A stretch of 64,000 nt of DNA from Flavobacterium sp. 123 (GCF_003634825.1 NZ_RBXD01000001.1:2378501-2442500), one strand, 5' to 3'; numbered from the stretch's first letter, positions 46,018 through 56,017 are shown. The notes: generated by a model not told the origin, from the sequence alone. A program made the numbers and translations.

Positions 46018-46959
46018 CTAAAATTTTCTTAATACGGTCATATAAATTTGTTTTATCGAACTAATCTCAAAAGCAAACCATTGTATTTCATACCATTTGC
46101 CATCTGGTAATATAATATTGGTTGTAATCACTTCAGTTCCAGAAGTTGTCCAAGCAACAAGATTATCCCCATCAACTTCTAAAAAACTATTGCTACTTAA
46201 AGTTACACTGACAACCTGCTCATTTTGATTAGAAGTAGTTGCAAAAGTTTGATATGTAATTTTTTTAGAGTTTGCAGAAATATTTAAAATTCTCGGGCTG
46301 TAATAATTATTATCTGCTTTTCTTAAATCAATTCTAATAGTGCCATCCAGTTCAATTAATCCAGAAGCAGATAATATTGTGTTATTTGCAACAGAATTTG
46401 CCATTGTTCTAAGGATACTTACTCTCTGGCCAACATTTAAATTATAATTTTGATTATAAGATATGTAGCTTGTGCCATTCCATATCCATACAGAACCATC
46501 AAGTCCATAATAAATGTTTTGTTGATTTTGGATTAAAGATACAGTATGCGTAACAACAGGCAATTCATCGTCAAAAATTGTAGCGGTATTGGGATCATTA
46601 GTATCACAAAACACATTTTTTGAATATGAATTTGCTGTATTTGAGGATAATGCAATCCATTGGTTTAATATAGAATTGAAAACATATAAACCTACACTCG
46701 TTACGTTAATAGTTTGTCCTGCTGGTGAACTGCTGGCTTGTGTTGCATATGTAATCGCACCATTTTGGTCAGAAGTATACGTTTTTGCTTGTAATTGATC
46801 TCCAGTTAATCTTGGAGGGATAATTCCATCCATAACAGTTATGGTTGAAGGTTGTCCTACTACATCTAATGTTGCTTTTGGATCCACGGTATTAATACCT
46901 GTTTGAGCATTTAATTGCAATACCGTATAAAAAAACAAAATAAAGAAAATGGATTTCAT
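46018..46959 (-). CDS. Secreted protein of unknown function, flavobacterial type
   Basis: The 313-aa protein has a signal peptide (cleavage near LNAQ, residue 19). The start of the mature chain, TGINTVDPKATLDVVG, is common in flavobacterial secreted proteins related to tail-fibre or adhesin stalks. The rest is beta-rich with no recognised enzyme motif. It follows a long AT-rich gap. Confidence 0.65.
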   Translation of the reverse strand: MKSIFFILFFYTVLQLNAQTGINTVDPKATLDVVGQPSTITVMDGIIPPRLTGDQLQAKTYTSDQNGAITYATQASSSPAGQTINVTSVGLYVFNSILNQWIALSSNTANSYSKNVFCDTNDPNTATIFDDELPVVTHTVSLIQNQQNIYYGLDGSVWIWNGTSYISYNQNYNLNVGQRVSILRTMANSVANNTILSASGLIELDGTIRIDLRKADNNYYSPRILNISANSKKITYQTFATTSNQNEQVVSVTLSSNSFLEVDGDNLVAWTTSGTEVITTNIILPDGKWYEIQWFAFEISSIKQIYMTVLRKF

Positions 46960-47371
46960 AACTGGGGGATTTTAGTAAACAATAAATTGTTTGTTAATGT
47001 GCTTTTCTACTTTTTTAATAATGCTTTAGTCAAAATCAATTTAGTTACAGCGATATACTAAAATTTGATTGTTAACACTATTGAATAGAGAGTATTAAAC
47101 AAATGTATATATAATATTTTTATTACAAATCATCAAATTGGTTTTTATTTTTATCACTCTTTTTGTATGTGATTTAGGTCTATTGGGTTTATTTTGCTGC
47201 TGTTTTTGGAATATGAGAGTGATTCTATTTTTTAATTTTGCTTAATAGCTTTTGTAATTTCATTTATGTGTAATGAAACCTATTAATAATCTATTCTTAT
47301 CAAAATTAATTTCTTAAAATTTTAGGTTTAAAAAACACAATTCTACAAAATCAGAGTTGGTAGAAATATCG
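46960..47371. other. AT-rich intergenic region with one promoter candidate
   Basis: No gene is apparent in these 412 bases. On the minus strand, TTTG (47124-47127), a 16-bp gap and TACATTTG (47100-47107) could be the promoter of the gene starting at 46959, leaving a leader of about 130 bases. I see no clear terminator hairpin for the gene ending at 47372. Confidence 0.5.
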
Positions 47372-50300
47372 TTATCTTTTTAGAGAAAAGTGGCCTCTGT
47401 ATTCTTTCCCATTTTCTCTAGTGACAATAAACCAATAATCACTAGATGGAAGTTCATATCCATTGTGTTTTCCATCCCAAGAAGCTGAGTTCTCTAATGT
47501 TTTTAACAATTTACCATAACGATCAAAAATAGTCACTTTTAATTTTGGCTCAACATAAGAAAATTTAATTTCCCAAGTATCATTATATCCATCACCATTT
47601 GGAGTAAAAAACTTTGGATACATCAACAAAAAAACATCATCTTGAGTAATTCCGCAGCCATTTTTATCACGAACATAGATGGTGTATGAGCCACTCTTTA
47701 ATCCATAAAAAACATTGTTTGCTTGATAGTTAATTCCGTCAATTGAAAATTCATAATCTCCAGTACCAATTGTGTTTACTGAGATTACATTGTTATTGTC
47801 AGTCCAATCTTCTGAGTCAATACTTGTTATTGTTGCAGTATTAGATAAAACGACACTGAAGTTTTTTGTAGTTGAACAGCTTGTATTACCATAGATTTTA
47901 GTTACGGTTACGGAATAATTTCCAGATTGCGAAATTGTAATTGTTTGTGAAGTTGATCCTAATGACCAGCTATAACTATCAAAACCAGAACCTGCATCAA
48001 TGGTAATGCTATTATTTTTACAAATGGGAACAATGTCTGATATAGAGATAATAGGCTTGCTTACCAAAGTTAAATTTAACATTACAATTTGATGGCAACC
48101 ATTATTTGAATTAATCCTAACAAAAATAATATGATTTCCAGTTGTTAAATTATAGTTTGCAGGCGTTGCTATTGCATCAGCATTTGTTTGATTAGTAGCC
48201 CCTAATAATGAAAAATAATATTCGAAAGTACAATTTGATACATTTGAAATTAAGTTAGTTTCATAGTTTGTTAGAGTAATGATTTCTAAACCATCATTTA
48301 AATCATCACAAATTGTTTCAGAATAATCATTTGCGTTTAAAGTGTTTATTAGAGTTGCCGTAATTGCTATACGATTTAAACTTTCACAGTTATTTATAGT
48401 TTGAGAAACATAATAAGTTGTTCCATTAATAAGAAGTGTAGTATTTGGTATTGCTATTGTACTTGAGTTTGAATTGTACCAATTCAAATTGGTTCCATTT
48501 ACAACAATATCACTTAGAGTAGGATTTTGAGTTGAACAAAATGTTTGAGTTGCAGTTCCTGTTGGTGCAGGTGTATTTTGGACGTGTATTAATATAGGAA
48601 TTCTTAGGCTTTCACAATTATTTGTAGTTTGAGAGGCATAATAGGTTTGCCCATCTAATAAACTCGTTGCATTTGAAAGTAAATTTCCGGAAGAAGTAGC
48701 ATCATACCATTTTATATTTTGGCCAATTATGCTAATAGAACTTATTGTTGCGTTTTGTTGCACGCAAAAAGTTTGTGGAGAGATTAAAGTAGGCACGCTA
48801 ACAGCATTAACAATCACATTAATTAATGTTCTATTACTTTCACAACCATTTACCGTTTGAGAGGCGTAATAGTTAGTATTGTTTTGCAAAACTGTATTTA
48901 TAGGTAAACAATTTGTGTCCGTTATTGAAGAGTACCATTTTATATTTTGTCCTATTGCAATTAAATTTGAAACAGTAGCAATTTCGCTTTCGCAAAAGGT
49001 TTGATTTGTAGCAATTGGAGAATTTGGAGATTGATTTATAGTTACTGTCACCCCTAATCTTTGACTTTCTGGGCAATTTCCAGATTGATTTGCTGCATAA
49101 TAGATTTGTCCATTTACTAATGGTGTTGTGTTACTCAATTGATTTGTGGAAGTTACAGAATCATACCATTTTATAGACGATGAATTAGGTAAAAGAGTTG
49201 ATATTGTAGCATTTTGTGAAGAACAGAAAGATTGTACTGTATTTCCTATTGGAACCGAAGTATCACATTGTCCCAATTTGACTATAAAACCAGTATAACC
49301 AAAATTAAGCATGTTGTAAATAGCTGTAGGACTTGGATCAAAATCAAACAAGCTATTGAATGATGCAGCTATATAAATGGCATTATTCGGATCAGAAGCG
49401 ACCCTTAAAGCACCGTTATAGATGTGTTTAAAGTTCAAATACTCACCGTTATGATTTAATAAAATTAATAAGCCTCCCAGCATGCCATCATATGTGTCTG
49501 GGATTTCAGTTGTTGTATTATTTGTGTCTTTTACAAAAGTTTGACCACTAGTTTCTAATACTAATTGAATTTCACCGAGACTATTAAAACTAATTGATTT
49601 AACATCCTGTCGCTCACCACCGTAAATAGAAGTACCCCAGATAAAATCTCTATTTGTACTAATTTTAATAAGAGAACCTTCTGACCCAAAAGTAGCGGGT
49701 AAAGTAGCGGTTTGATTATTAAAATTAATCGAAAAAGGACCTACATACTGTGTAGTAAAATAGATGTTATTGTCTTGGTCTACTTTAATTGATTTGTCTT
49801 CATTACTTATTCCAGCACCCACAGTATTACTTAATTGTTGGTACCAAATAGCCTGGCCATTACTATTTAATTTAGCTAAAAAATCACAATATAAGTTAGC
49901 AGTATACAAGGTACCTGAAAATGTCATACTGTGTTCGAAATTTCCTTTTAGAATAATGTTATTATTATTGTCACAAGCTAATGAATGTGGGAAAACATTA
50001 TCGCCTAGAATCAATTTTTCCCAAATAAAGGTATTATTCGAGTCAACTTTTATTATAAAAATTTTATTATTTAATGAACTAGAAGTCCCGACATTTCCAA
50101 TAGTTAAAATATTATTATTCATGTCAGTAGTTGATTCCTTAGGATAATAACTCGGATAAAAATTGCCGCTCAAAAAATTTCCATTAGGGTCTAATTTAAT
50201 AACAAACCCACCATTGCCACCAGTAGGATTGTTTTTTAGAAATGTTTTAATAGGATCAGGATCTAAATCTATTTGATAGCCATAAGCTAATCCAGTAACA

Positions 50301-50629
50301 ATAATATTCTGATTCTTGTCTAGTACTACAGATAATCCATGTCCTGCAATTTGTTTTGCCCATTGAAAGTTTTTATTAGAATCTAATTTCAAAAGATAAC
50401 CATCACCATGTAACGAAGTATCATCTAAAAAATAGGAACTAGTTAGGCTTGGATCTAAATCAGCACCGTTATTGAAAAAGCCAGTAGAGAAAATATTACC
50501 GGTATCGTCACAGACGATAGATCTGCAGTCAGAATAACCATCAATTTTTGATGCCCATTGAAAATCTTGTCCAAACAAACTAATTTGAGAAAAAAACAAA
50601 TAAAAGAAAAAAATAAATTTGTATTTCAT
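47372..50629 (-). CDS. Large secreted protein, T9SS type B sorting domain, four Ig-like repeats
   Basis: The 1085-aa protein has a signal peptide (FSQISLFGQ). Its N-terminal half (about 20-450) has propeller-like repeats of the SBBP type (FQWASKI..., GNIFSTGFFNNGADLDPS, repeated LKLDSNKNFQWAK patterns). Four tandem repeats of about 75 residues follow (about 455-760), each starting Q[ST]FC and containing [KN]WY, YYASQ and CES/CPES. The last 85 residues are a gliding-motility-associated C-terminal domain (FFTPNGDGYNDTWEI ... YGKLL), which directs type IX secretion. It is a surface or adhesin-like protein; the ligand is unknown. Confidence 0.88.
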   Translation of the reverse strand: MKYKFIFFFYLFFSQISLFGQDFQWASKIDGYSDCRSIVCDDTGNIFSTGFFNNGADLDPSLTSSYFLDDTSLHGDGYLLKLDSNKNFQWAKQIAGHGLSVVLDKNQNIIVTGLAYGYQIDLDPDPIKTFLKNNPTGGNGGFVIKLDPNGNFLSGNFYPSYYPKESTTDMNNNILTIGNVGTSSSLNNKIFIIKVDSNNTFIWEKLILGDNVFPHSLACDNNNNIILKGNFEHSMTFSGTLYTANLYCDFLAKLNSNGQAIWYQQLSNTVGAGISNEDKSIKVDQDNNIYFTTQYVGPFSINFNNQTATLPATFGSEGSLIKISTNRDFIWGTSIYGGERQDVKSISFNSLGEIQLVLETSGQTFVKDTNNTTTEIPDTYDGMLGGLLILLNHNGEYLNFKHIYNGALRVASDPNNAIYIAASFNSLFDFDPSPTAIYNMLNFGYTGFIVKLGQCDTSVPIGNTVQSFCSSQNATISTLLPNSSSIKWYDSVTSTNQLSNTTPLVNGQIYYAANQSGNCPESQRLGVTVTINQSPNSPIATNQTFCESEIATVSNLIAIGQNIKWYSSITDTNCLPINTVLQNNTNYYASQTVNGCESNRTLINVIVNAVSVPTLISPQTFCVQQNATISSISIIGQNIKWYDATSSGNLLSNATSLLDGQTYYASQTTNNCESLRIPILIHVQNTPAPTGTATQTFCSTQNPTLSDIVVNGTNLNWYNSNSSTIAIPNTTLLINGTTYYVSQTINNCESLNRIAITATLINTLNANDYSETICDDLNDGLEIITLTNYETNLISNVSNCTFEYYFSLLGATNQTNADAIATPANYNLTTGNHIIFVRINSNNGCHQIVMLNLTLVSKPIISISDIVPICKNNSITIDAGSGFDSYSWSLGSTSQTITISQSGNYSVTVTKIYGNTSCSTTKNFSVVLSNTATITSIDSEDWTDNNNVISVNTIGTGDYEFSIDGINYQANNVFYGLKSGSYTIYVRDKNGCGITQDDVFLLMYPKFFTPNGDGYNDTWEIKFSYVEPKLKVTIFDRYGKLLKTLENSASWDGKHNGYELPSSDYWFIVTRENGKEYRGHFSLKR

Positions 50630-50835
50630 GGAAAAAATGAAAGTTATATTTTAAAGTGCTACACAATTTTTGTTATTACACCTAATTAAAGGTTTGTACC
50701 CAGATGCAGTTGCTACAATTTGATTACGGAGTATTCCTGTAGGGCAGGAGCGAAGTTAAGAGAAAAACAGTTTGTTATAACAAGAAAAATCTTCAGAAGT
50801 ATGAAGTTGTTTTTAAGGTAGGGTAATTATTATAC

Positions 50836-51276
50836 TTATATCTTCAAAAGTTCATTTTCCAATCTATCAAAATTCTCTTCATTTTTTGGCACTGCAAACT
50901 TTTTAATTTTTTCACATTCTGATACCGTTTTGAAAATCATTCGAAATGAAATTTTTGTTTTTGTATCATTGAGTTTTTCAAAACCAACTTCCATGTCAAA
51001 CAAAGGTTGAGAAATTCTTGTCCAAGTAATTAATTGAAGCGGTTGAACGGTTTTGAATACAGATGAGTTTTCATAATTGCCATTTTCAGGGCCATGCATA
51101 GTAAGAATCCATTTCCCATCAGGCTTTAGATCAAACTCATGAATTGTATTTGTAAAACCTTCTGGACCCCACCAATTCTTCAAATGTGATGGATTTGCAA
51201 AGGCTTGATATACTTTTTCTACAGGATAATTTAGAACACGTGAACTAAAAATTTCACAGTCAGAATTTGCACTCAT
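50836..51276 (-). CDS. SRPBCC/AHSA1-domain protein
   Basis: The chosen start (51276) gives MSANSDCEIFSSRVLNYPVEKVYQAF, typical of this family; an in-frame ATG ten codons upstream is also possible. The protein (146 aa from this start) has the AHSA1-like pattern HLKNWWGPEGFTNTIHEFDLKPDGKW. It probably binds a hydrophobic ligand; the function is unknown. It is the last of a run of small minus-strand genes. Confidence 0.8.
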   Translation of the reverse strand: MSANSDCEIFSSRVLNYPVEKVYQAFANPSHLKNWWGPEGFTNTIHEFDLKPDGKWILTMHGPENGNYENSSVFKTVQPLQLITWTRISQPLFDMEVGFEKLNDTKTKISFRMIFKTVSECEKIKKFAVPKNEENFDRLENELLKI

Positions 51277-51331
51277 AATTTCAATATTAGTTTTTTTTAA
51301 TGCCAATTAGCAGTAGTCTTTCTAATAACAA

Positions 51332-51682
51332 TCATTTTCTTAAAATTTTATCCATAGACTTGCCTTTAGCTAATTCATCCACTAGCTTATCCATATACCG
51401 CACCTTTTGTATGAGTACATCTTCAATTTCTTCTACGCGATACCCACAAATTACACCCGTAATTTTCGAAACATTAGGATTTATTTGTGGTGCTTGATCA
51501 AAAAACGTTTCAAAATCATTTTTCTTGTCAACTTGTTCCTGTAGTGTTTGCTGATTGTAACCGGTTAACCAAAAAATAATAGTGTCAACTTCTTCTTTTG
51601 TGCGTCCTTTTCTTTCTACTTTTTTAATATATAATGGATAAACAGTAGAAAAAGGCATTTTATATACTCTTGTATGGTTCAT
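51332..51682 (-). CDS. DUF2200-domain protein
   Basis: The 116-aa protein has MPFSTVYPLYIKKVERKGRTKEEVD and IIFWLTGY, the DUF2200 signature. It is cytoplasmic by sequence. Function is unknown. It lies 21 bp downstream of a VOC-protein gene. Confidence 0.82.
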   Translation of the reverse strand: MNHTRVYKMPFSTVYPLYIKKVERKGRTKEEVDTIIFWLTGYNQQTLQEQVDKKNDFETFFDQAPQINPNVSKITGVICGYRVEEIEDVLIQKVRYMDKLVDELAKGKSMDKILRK

Positions 51683-51703
51683 TTTTCAAATTGTTTTTCT
51701 GAA

Positions 51704-52141
51704 TTAGAATTGACCTTTATATTTTGGGTCAAAATCTATCATCCATTCAATTCCGTATTTGTCTCTAAACATACCAAAATAGGAACCCCAAGGACTATCA
51801 GCAATTGGCATTTCTATTGTTCCGCCTTCTGAAAGACCGTTGAATAATTTATCTGCTTCTTCTTTGCTTTCTGCACTTATTGAAATCTTGCTTCTGTTTT
51901 CGTTTTCATTTGTTCGTCCCATACTTTCCGGAACGTCATTAGCCATCAAGATATTTTTGCCAATAGGCAAAGCAATGTGCATAATTTTATTTGCCTCATT
52001 TTCTGCTACTGGAAATTCAGCACTTGCTAAATCTTTGAACCGCATAATGTTTACAAACTCTCCGCCAAATATTGATTTGTAAAAAGTAAACGCTTCTTCT
52101 GCATTACCATTAAAGTTAATGTGAGGATTGATTTGTGCCAT
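51704..52141 (-). CDS. VOC-family protein (PhnB/3-demethylubiquinone-methyltransferase-like)
   Basis: The 145-aa protein begins MAQINPHINFNGNAEEAFTFYKSIFGGEF, the PhnB-like glyoxalase-fold start. Typical segments follow (KIMHIALPIGKNILMANDVPE, WGSYFGMFRDKYGIEWMI). It is probably a small-molecule-binding or metal-dependent protein; the substrate is unknown. Confidence 0.85.
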   Translation of the reverse strand: MAQINPHINFNGNAEEAFTFYKSIFGGEFVNIMRFKDLASAEFPVAENEANKIMHIALPIGKNILMANDVPESMGRTNENENRSKISISAESKEEADKLFNGLSEGGTIEMPIADSPWGSYFGMFRDKYGIEWMIDFDPKYKGQF

Positions 52142-52184
52142 TTTGTTTAATTATTATAAAAATTAATTCCGACTATATGTTGGG

Positions 52185-52592
52185 TTATTTTGCTGGAAAT
52201 TTAGTAAGGTCCATATAAAAGACTTCCCAAGTGTGTCCATCAAAATCTTCAATAGTTCGTTGTATCATAAAACCGTAATCTCTGGTTTCGTTTGGTTCAA
52301 TTCCTCCAGATTTTAGTCCGTTAGCCAAAATCTCATTTACTTCTTCAACACTGTCTACAGACAATGAAAAAATACCTGCTAACTTTGATTTTGTATCCGC
52401 AATAGGCTTGGTTGCAAAGCTTGCAAACTTTTCGTGTGTCAGAATCATCAGAAAAATAGTTTCACTCCAAACCATACATTTGCCTGAGTCGTCTGAAAAT
52501 TGGGGATTGTTTGAAAACCCTAATGCAGTGTAAAAGTCCATTGATTTTTGAACGTCTTTCACTGCTAAATTGATAAATATTTGCTTCGCCAT
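52185..52592 (-). CDS. VOC-family (glyoxalase/bleomycin-resistance-like) protein
   Basis: The 135-aa protein starts MAKQIFINLAVKDVQKSMDFYTALGF and ends with the DFDGHTWEVFYMD segment typical of VOC proteins (His and Glu as possible metal ligands). It lies 43 bp upstream of the other VOC gene, likely in the same transcript. Confidence 0.85.
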   Translation of the reverse strand: MAKQIFINLAVKDVQKSMDFYTALGFSNNPQFSDDSGKCMVWSETIFLMILTHEKFASFATKPIADTKSKLAGIFSLSVDSVEEVNEILANGLKSGGIEPNETRDYGFMIQRTIEDFDGHTWEVFYMDLTKFPAK

Positions 52593-52727
52593 TTTATTAC
52601 TTTTATAGATTTACGTTTCTCCACTGGAACTCTCCGCAGAATAGTCCTAGCGTTTTTTTACTAATCAGTTCTAAAGATAAACAAAATTTTAATTTAGTAC
52701 TTTCCTGCTAAGAAAAACCAACTTTCC

Positions 52728-52743
52728 TCCCGATACTTCGGGA
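52728..52743. repeat. Palindrome TCCCGATACTTCGGGA (intergenic copy)
   Basis: This member of the 16-bp CCCGA...TCGGG palindrome family lies in the 198-bp gap between the VOC and DoxX-like genes. Other members are at 12001 and 14533 (inside purL) and 29652. Confidence 0.65.
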
Positions 52744-52790
52744 AAGCCTATTTTTCCAATCCGTTGTAGTAGCTTTTAGGCGTTCATTTT

Positions 52791-53915
52791 TTAAAGATTC
52801 ACTTTTTTCAATTCCATTTGAATAGTGTCTTTGTATAAAATCATTTTCCACTGCATTGATTTGTCTTTAAATTTTGAAATCTGAACCGGTATTGTATCAG
52901 GTTTATTTCTGTTTTTTTCGAAGGATATAACTTTGAAATTTTGATTTTTATCATCATCGTATTGATACTTCATAAGTAATGAAGTACTATCCAAATAGAT
53001 GTGTGGATTTGGACAAAAATACATTTTTCCTCTTTCTTCTATATATAATGTTTTCCAAGCTAAAGTATCTTTTTGCCATTCATTTTCAAGAATTACTCTT
53101 CCATTGCGGGTCATCGATTCGACTTTCCATTTACCGAAATATTTCTGTGATTTCCGTACATCATAACTATAATAGAATACAAATAGAAATGGAATTAAGA
53201 TGCACAAAAAACGTATTGATTTGCGCAATGTTGTATTTCCAACAGTAGGTAATGTGCTTTTATAACGCCTAAAAAAATCAATTATTTCCTCTTTTCTTTC
53301 TAAGGATAAATAGGATAGTCCTATTACCATAATTATTGATGTGAAAGTAGTAAGTGGGCCAATTCCATAAAATAGATTAATCAATAGAATATTGATTTGA
53401 ACAGGTAAAAGAGTTAGTACTCCCAACAAAGTGGTGCGTCTAAATAATAAAAGAATACTGCCTATTATTTGAAATAAACCAATAATGACTGTTAAATAAT
53501 AGGAATGTCCATAATATTTCCATGTCAGTTCTTGACCAGTTAATGTATTAACTAATGCATCTTCAATATGATAGGAATAGGCAAAATTGACATCAAATAG
53601 TTTTTCAAAACCAAATGTAGAAATATAAAAAGCAAGCCAATATCGCAAAATAGTAGTAAGCCAGATATAATACTTTTGAGAATCAATTAAATTGTTTTTT
53701 TCTTTATAATGCCAATAAAATGATAATCCAATTGAAAAAATAATTCCAGTAATCAAAGAGGACATTCCAATTGGAATTATGTATTGATTCAGTTTATAAG
53801 GAAAAAGAGGTAAAATAATATGGAGTACCGAGTCGATTCCACCCACAATAGATAAAAAACTTAAAGTGAATTTTAAAATCCATTTTGTTTTATTCTGTGT
53901 TTCATTTGAACTCAT
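52791..53915 (-). CDS. Multi-pass membrane protein, DoxX-like, with extracytoplasmic C-terminal domain
   Basis: The 374-aa protein has about seven hydrophobic segments within residues 12-250, including WLAFYISTFGFEKLF, which resembles DoxX proteins. A soluble tail of about 120 residues follows (KYFGKWKVESMTRNGRVI...), similar to lipocalin-type domains of flavobacteria. Function is unknown. It lies outside the last attC-like site and I find no matching attC of its own. Confidence 0.6.
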   Translation of the reverse strand: MSSNETQNKTKWILKFTLSFLSIVGGIDSVLHIILPLFPYKLNQYIIPIGMSSLITGIIFSIGLSFYWHYKEKNNLIDSQKYYIWLTTILRYWLAFYISTFGFEKLFDVNFAYSYHIEDALVNTLTGQELTWKYYGHSYYLTVIIGLFQIIGSILLLFRRTTLLGVLTLLPVQINILLINLFYGIGPLTTFTSIIMVIGLSYLSLERKEEIIDFFRRYKSTLPTVGNTTLRKSIRFLCILIPFLFVFYYSYDVRKSQKYFGKWKVESMTRNGRVILENEWQKDTLAWKTLYIEERGKMYFCPNPHIYLDSTSLLMKYQYDDDKNQNFKVISFEKNRNKPDTIPVQISKFKDKSMQWKMILYKDTIQMELKKVNL

Positions 53916-54051
53916 AGGCTAATTTTAATTAATTTTTTCATAATAACTTTTGGAATAGCCACTAAGGTTTTACCATTTGGCATAGTAGTGGCAAGTTAAA
54001 GAAAAATGTAGAGAAAAATTGTGAAAGCCTGTGTTATTTCGGACTACTAAT

Positions 54052-54175
54052 CCCTAACGTCCCGCTGCTTTGAGATGGCTGGAAGTTCGTAACCGCTCAA
54101 TTTTCGGCTTAACGAAAACTTGATGCGAAACGGTAATTCCACTAAACTCCAGCTAGCTCAAAACAGCTGTTATGC
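54052..54175 (-). repeat. attC-like site A (end of cassette 5)
   Basis: Outer cores are CCCTAAC (54052-54058) and GTTATGC (54169-54175). Inner imperfect arms are GCTGCTTTGAGATGGCTGG (54064-54082) and CCAGCTAGCTCAAAACAGC (54149-54167), with about 66 nt between. On the gene strand it reads R'' AAC-AGC ... GGGACGTT. It is the distal end of the array. Confidence 0.8.
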
Positions 54176-54188
54176 CCAGTTATTGTTG

Positions 54189-55328
54189 TTATTTAGTTGG
54201 TCTTGAAGTCGCTGTCGGTTTAACTTTATCTTCAAGAATTTCAATTACACTTTTCTTCAAGTCATCATATTTTAAGTTGTCGTTAAAGCCAATGTTGAAT
54301 GTTGAATGTGTATCGCCTTTTGTTCGGCAGAGTAAATATTTTGACCCGCCTTGTTCTACAGAAATTGGAGAAAACTCGGTTTGGATTCTATATTCAATGT
54401 TGTCCTCCTGATTTACAACATAGAACAAATGTTTATTGTAAATGTCTTTTGAACCTTCTTCGTATCTTTCATATACTTGAATTAGCTTGTCATTCCATTT
54501 GAATTGGTCGAAGCAAAACATATCTTTTAAATTGTCTTTAAGTAGCCCATTTCTGTAAGCATCATATAGTTTGACTTTATATGGTTTTGCTTTATCATAC
54601 TCTTTTCTATGATAATAGATTTGGATGAGTTTTGCATATGAATGATAATCCGATGGGTCTAATTGCAATAGCTCAACAAAGGCAGGTTCAGCTTTCTCAT
54701 AATTACCTTTTAAAGATTCAAGTAGTCCGATATTGAACAAAGCGTTTATATATGAATTAGATTTGTTGTCTATTTTGGATTTGGCTATATAAAAGGCTTC
54801 TAATGCTTTGTCGTTATTTTTTTGGTCAGAATAGATTTGAGCGACAAATGAATATGGTCTGTCTTGGCAATTCTTTTGTTCAGTTGCTTTTTTGTAAGCT
54901 TCAAGAGCTAAGTCTAATTTTTCTAAATGATAGTAAGAGTCACCAAGTCCGCTGTAAAATCCGGCATCGTCCGATTTTAAATCAATAGCTAATTGGAAAG
55001 ATTTTACAGCTTCATCATACTTCTGCATATAGTTCAAAGTCGAAGCCTTTATGTATAGTGGAGCAGGGTCTTTTGAATCTTTTTCGATTGAAAGGTTCAT
55101 AAATTTAAGACAATTGTTATCGTCTTCTTTCATATAGTAAGCTTGTCCAATATAATATAATGATTTGGCTGTGTAATTATTCGATTTAGAAGCGTGTTGT
55201 TCTATGATTTGGTCAAACTGTTTATTGTCGGATAAAGTTTTTAAATTTTCCGTTGTTTGGTCTTGAGCAAAAATTGTCAAGCTATAAATAGTCAAAATCA
55301 GTGATGATATAATATTCTTAACTTTCAT
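54189..55328 (-). CDS. Cassette 5 gene: exported TPR-repeat protein
   Basis: I start at ATG 55328 (MKVKNIISSLILTIYSLTIFAQ, a proper signal peptide); the in-frame ATG at 55355 lies inside the cassette core GTTATGCCC and is unlikely. The mature protein (about 358 aa) is a TPR array (about 40-270: repeats such as AKSLYYIGQAYYMKEDD, AGFYSGLGDSYYHLEKLDLALEAYKKA). Its C-terminal region is of unknown function. It is probably periplasmic and serves in protein-protein contacts. The stop lies 13 bases before the attC core. Confidence 0.8.
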   Translation of the reverse strand: MKVKNIISSLILTIYSLTIFAQDQTTENLKTLSDNKQFDQIIEQHASKSNNYTAKSLYYIGQAYYMKEDDNNCLKFMNLSIEKDSKDPAPLYIKASTLNYMQKYDEAVKSFQLAIDLKSDDAGFYSGLGDSYYHLEKLDLALEAYKKATEQKNCQDRPYSFVAQIYSDQKNNDKALEAFYIAKSKIDNKSNSYINALFNIGLLESLKGNYEKAEPAFVELLQLDPSDYHSYAKLIQIYYHRKEYDKAKPYKVKLYDAYRNGLLKDNLKDMFCFDQFKWNDKLIQVYERYEEGSKDIYNKHLFYVVNQEDNIEYRIQTEFSPISVEQGGSKYLLCRTKGDTHSTFNIGFNDNLKYDDLKKSVIEILEDKVKPTATSRPTK

Positions 55329-55351
55329 TCGGTACTTTTTTTTATAATTGG

Positions 55352-55484
55352 GCATAACGTTCCGCCGCTTCTCGTCAGTTGCGAAGTTCGGAACTTTATA
55401 TTTTCTGTTAAAGATAAAAATTCTTGCGAAACGTGAACGTTAACTTACCACAAAATTCGCAATTGCGAGAAACGGCTGTTGTGT
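55352..55484 (-). repeat. attC-like site B (end of cassette 4)
   Basis: Outer cores are GCATAAC (55352-55358) and GTTGTGT (55478-55484). Inner arms are CGCTTCTCGTCAGTTGCGAA (55366-55385) and TTCGCAATTGCGAGAAACG (55456-55474), complementary with one bulge and few mismatches. Confidence 0.82.
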
Positions 55485-55493
55485 GTAGTGCTT

Positions 55494-55997
55494 TTATGAA
55501 ATCCATCCTTTTCTATACACTTTAGTTATTTTTCCATTTTCAAAAAAGAAAATAAATGCAATTCCACTTGAGCCTTCTTTTCCAACGCGATTTGTTGTAA
55601 TGTTGATTACCAAGCTATCTTTATCTAGTTTTGAAAGTTTTGCGTTCGGTTTCCTTCTCTTTTTTAAACAATCCAATCTTAATTCCGAAATTTGGTATTC
55701 AATTTCAGCGAGTTTTTTATAAATCGGATAAGTTTTTGTTTTGTCATATTCAAAAAGTTTTTCCTTTTCAATTCCCAATTCATATGCAACATATTCAGTT
55801 GAAAAATAGAATTCGTAAAGAGAACCGTTTTCAATTGTTGAATCAAATCTAAAATTTTTAACGCCTAGATCTTTGTCATTTTTTAAATAATTTACTGCTG
55901 AATCAATTTGACCGCACAATTCTGCATCAGAGTTATATTTCGAATTCTGTCCGTAAATTATGGTTGTAAAGAATAAAATTAAAATGATATTTCTCAT
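55494..55997 (-). CDS. Cassette 4 gene: exported protein of unknown function
   Basis: The 167-aa protein has a signal peptide (MRNIILILFFTTIIYGQ). The mature part is highly charged, with a KKRRKPNAKLSK stretch (about 113-124) and a C-terminal beta region (IAFIFFFENGKITKVYRKG). I recognise no family. The start lies 27 bases after the cassette boundary GTTGTGTGTAAT, and the stop 10 bases before its attC core. Confidence 0.75.
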   Translation of the reverse strand: MRNIILILFFTTIIYGQNSKYNSDAELCGQIDSAVNYLKNDKDLGVKNFRFDSTIENGSLYEFYFSTEYVAYELGIEKEKLFEYDKTKTYPIYKKLAEIEYQISELRLDCLKKRRKPNAKLSKLDKDSLVINITTNRVGKEGSSGIAFIFFFENGKITKVYRKGWIS

Positions 55998-56017
55998 TTA
56001 AGCAGTTTTAGCATTAC

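Noticed and set aside
48350..49270. Four Ig-like repeats considered as recent tandem duplication
   Set aside because: The repeats share only motif positions (QTFC, KWY, YYASQ, CES) and have diverged; this is ordinary for T9SS surface proteins.
50836..53915. Extending the cassette array left to the SRPBCC/DUF2200/VOC/DoxX-like genes
   Set aside because: No attC-like inverted repeat and no GTTAGGGATT partner for the outward core of site A could be found between these genes.
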